DNA from: Selenomonadaceae bacterium
GTDB lineage: Bacteria; Bacillota; Negativicutes; Selenomonadales; Selenomonadaceae
NCBI GenBank assembly: GCA_017453765.1
Contig: JAFTEG010000076.1
Location: 1 to 5,049 of the forward strand
DNA length: 5,049 bases
Direction of reading: 5' to 3'
Position numbers and translations under genes: made by a program. The notes under the pieces are model-generated. The model was not told the origin of the DNA. It searched no databases and worked only from the letters and a program-made list of their open reading frames with translations. This document shows, one piece after another, positions 3,765-5,049 of the stretch (positions are counted from its first letter, which is position 1; the number at the start of each line of letters is the position of its first letter).

Positions 3765-5049
3765 ATGCTACTTGAACGGTTAGAAAAATTGCCTGTCGGT
3801 TCATTTCACTACAAATTGCTGGTGATAACCGGCTTAGGCTGGATGTTTGATTCAATGGACACGGGAATAATTTCATTCGTACTGCCGGTCTTGGCAAAAG
3901 AGTGGGGCTTAACGGCGGAGCAAGTCGGCTGGATTGGATCTATCGGCTTAATCGGCATGGCATTGGGCGCGGTGCTTGCAGGTACGGTCGCTGACAGATT
4001 GGGACGCAAAAAAGTTTTCGCGGCTACGGTAATTTTGTACAGCGTCGCAACGGGACTGTGCGCAATCGCGTGGAGCTACGAAAGTTTATTATTTTTCAGA
4101 TTTTTGGTAGGATTCGGCTTAGGCGGTGAATTACCCGTAGCGGCAACTCTTATGAGTGAATATGCGCCGTCACACCTGCGCGGAAGGTTTATCGTGCTGC
4201 TTGAAAGTTTCTGGGGCGTAGGCTGGCTTGTCGCGGCGTTTATCTCGTACATAATCATTCCGCAATTCGGCTGGCACGTGGCATTTTTAATCGGCGCACT
4301 TCCCGCGCTTTACGTCTTTGTCATTCGTTTGCATATGCCAGAATCTGTACGCTACTTAATTTCGCAAAAGAAAATTGATGAGGCTAAACAAATTATTTTA
4401 AGCTTGGAAGTGGAATTGGGCGTAAAGTCAGAGCCGTTTGCAAAGGATTTAAATGCGGCGGAAAGAAAATCTGAAGACGCGGCAAAACCTACCTTTGCAA
4501 GTTTGTGGACGCCGCAATTTCGCATAAGGACGATAATGTTATGGCTGGCGTGGTTCGGCATTGTCTACAGCTACTACGGCATTTTCATGTGGTTGCCGTC
4601 AATCGTCTTTTCGCAGGGCTTTGAAGTTGTAAAAACTTTCGAGTACGTGCTGATTATGACTGCCGCGCAGTTGCCGGGATATTTCGCGGCGGCGTGGCTG
4701 GTTGACTTAATCGGCAGAAAGTACACGCTGTCAATCTTCTTATTAATGTCGGGCGTCTGCAGTTACTTTTTCGGCAACTCGGCGACGGCAAATGAATTAT
4801 TAATGTGGGGCGCGGCAATGAGCTTTTTCAATCTCGGCGCGTGGGGCGTAATTTACACTTACACGCCGGAACTTTATCCTACGGCAATTCGCGCACTCGG
4901 CTCCGGCTGGGCGGCAGGTTTCGGCAGAATAGGCGGTATGCTTGCGCCTATGTTGGTCGGAGTGCTTTTGGTACATGGCGCGCATATGAATTTGATTTTC
5001 GCAATGTTCGCGTCGGTCTTCGTGCTGATTTCGGCTATAGTTTTGGGTC
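3765..5049 (+). CDS. niaP: MFS transporter, NiaP-like niacin/nicotinate permease (partial, runs off right edge)
   Basis: A major facilitator superfamily permease open to the window edge, with 428 codons visible. It strongly resembles the Bacillus NiaP (YceI) group of niacin transporters. From memory of that family, the matching blocks are GLGWMFDSMDTGIISF (23-38, first helix with its acidic residues), the motif-A loop DRLGRKK (77-83), GFGLGGELPVA (116-126), RGRFIVLLESFWGVGWL (139-155), YSYYGIFMWLPS (268-279), FEYVLIMTAAQLPGYF (292-307), and SFFNLGAWGVIYTYTPELYPTAIRALGSG (353-381). About 12 membrane helices are expected, with a charged central loop (about 190-250) that is longer than I recall for Bacillus. 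ATG 3765 is chosen because a purine-rich GGGGGAAGG (3750-3758) lies 6 nt upstream. Bacillus NiaP has about 400 residues, so only a few tens of residues are missing. No NiaR operator was recognised upstream. Substrate is inferred by similarity, and related MFS groups carry aromatic acids or sugars. Confidence 0.75.
   Translation, partial: MLLERLEKLPVGSFHYKLLVITGLGWMFDSMDTGIISFVLPVLAKEWGLTAEQVGWIGSIGLIGMALGAVLAGTVADRLGRKKVFAATVILYSVATGLCAIAWSYESLLFFRFLVGFGLGGELPVAATLMSEYAPSHLRGRFIVLLESFWGVGWLVAAFISYIIIPQFGWHVAFLIGALPALYVFVIRLHMPESVRYLISQKKIDEAKQIILSLEVELGVKSEPFAKDLNAAERKSEDAAKPTFASLWTPQFRIRTIMLWLAWFGIVYSYYGIFMWLPSIVFSQGFEVVKTFEYVLIMTAAQLPGYFAAAWLVDLIGRKYTLSIFLLMSGVCSYFFGNSATANELLMWGAAMSFFNLGAWGVIYTYTPELYPTAIRALGSGWAAGFGRIGGMLAPMLVGVLLVHGAHMNLIFAMFASVFVLISAIVLG

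Noticed and set aside
4352..4985. Small minus-strand frames within niaP.
   Set aside because: The plus strand encodes a continuous, well-conserved 12-helix transporter. The antisense frames are short and featureless.

Overview
The window reads as ordinary chromosome of a low-to-mid GC bacterium with strong GGAGG-type Shine-Dalgarno sites and A/T-rich intergenic DNA. SepF, a Bacillus-type NiaP transporter and the C5 haem-pathway enzyme HemA point to Bacillota. Negativicutes/Selenomonadales is my best guess, but it rests on overall impression and not on a marker gene. All genes are on the + strand.

Layout: (1) bases 1-52 are the last codons of rpsT (ribosomal protein S20), followed by an intrinsic terminator (77-108). 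(2) Bases 109-348 hold an A-tract-rich promoter region, a 7-bp-periodic repeat array (211-252), and a leader in which a strong Shine-Dalgarno is separated from the sepF start by a perfect 9-bp inverted repeat. (3) sepF (349-927) encodes an FtsZ-associated division protein. It is followed by a second 7-bp array and a second terminator whose loop matches that of the first. (4) A promoter at about 1043-1071 drives a CNNM/CBS/CorC_HlyC membrane protein (1128-2417, TTG start). A third 7-bp array, in the opposite orientation, covers its stop codon. (5) hemA (glutamyl-tRNA reductase) starts at 2460. It is broken near its 3' end by a run of nine A: the open frame stops at 3659, while the conserved C-terminus continues in the +1 frame to 3708. 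(6) A major facilitator transporter strongly resembling NiaP (niacin uptake) starts at 3765 and runs off the right edge.

The CNNM-like gene and hemA probably share a transcript (42-bp gap, no terminator seen). niaP may be the next gene on it. Beyond that the genes belong to separate housekeeping functions: translation, division, probable divalent-cation export, tetrapyrrole synthesis and NAD-precursor uptake. I see no mobile element, CRISPR, tRNA or rRNA, and no new multi-gene system. The unusual material is in the non-coding DNA (heptad arrays in three of four intergenic gaps, a shared terminator loop, the sepF leader hairpin) and in two probable single-base frame breaks at A runs (rpsT and hemA).
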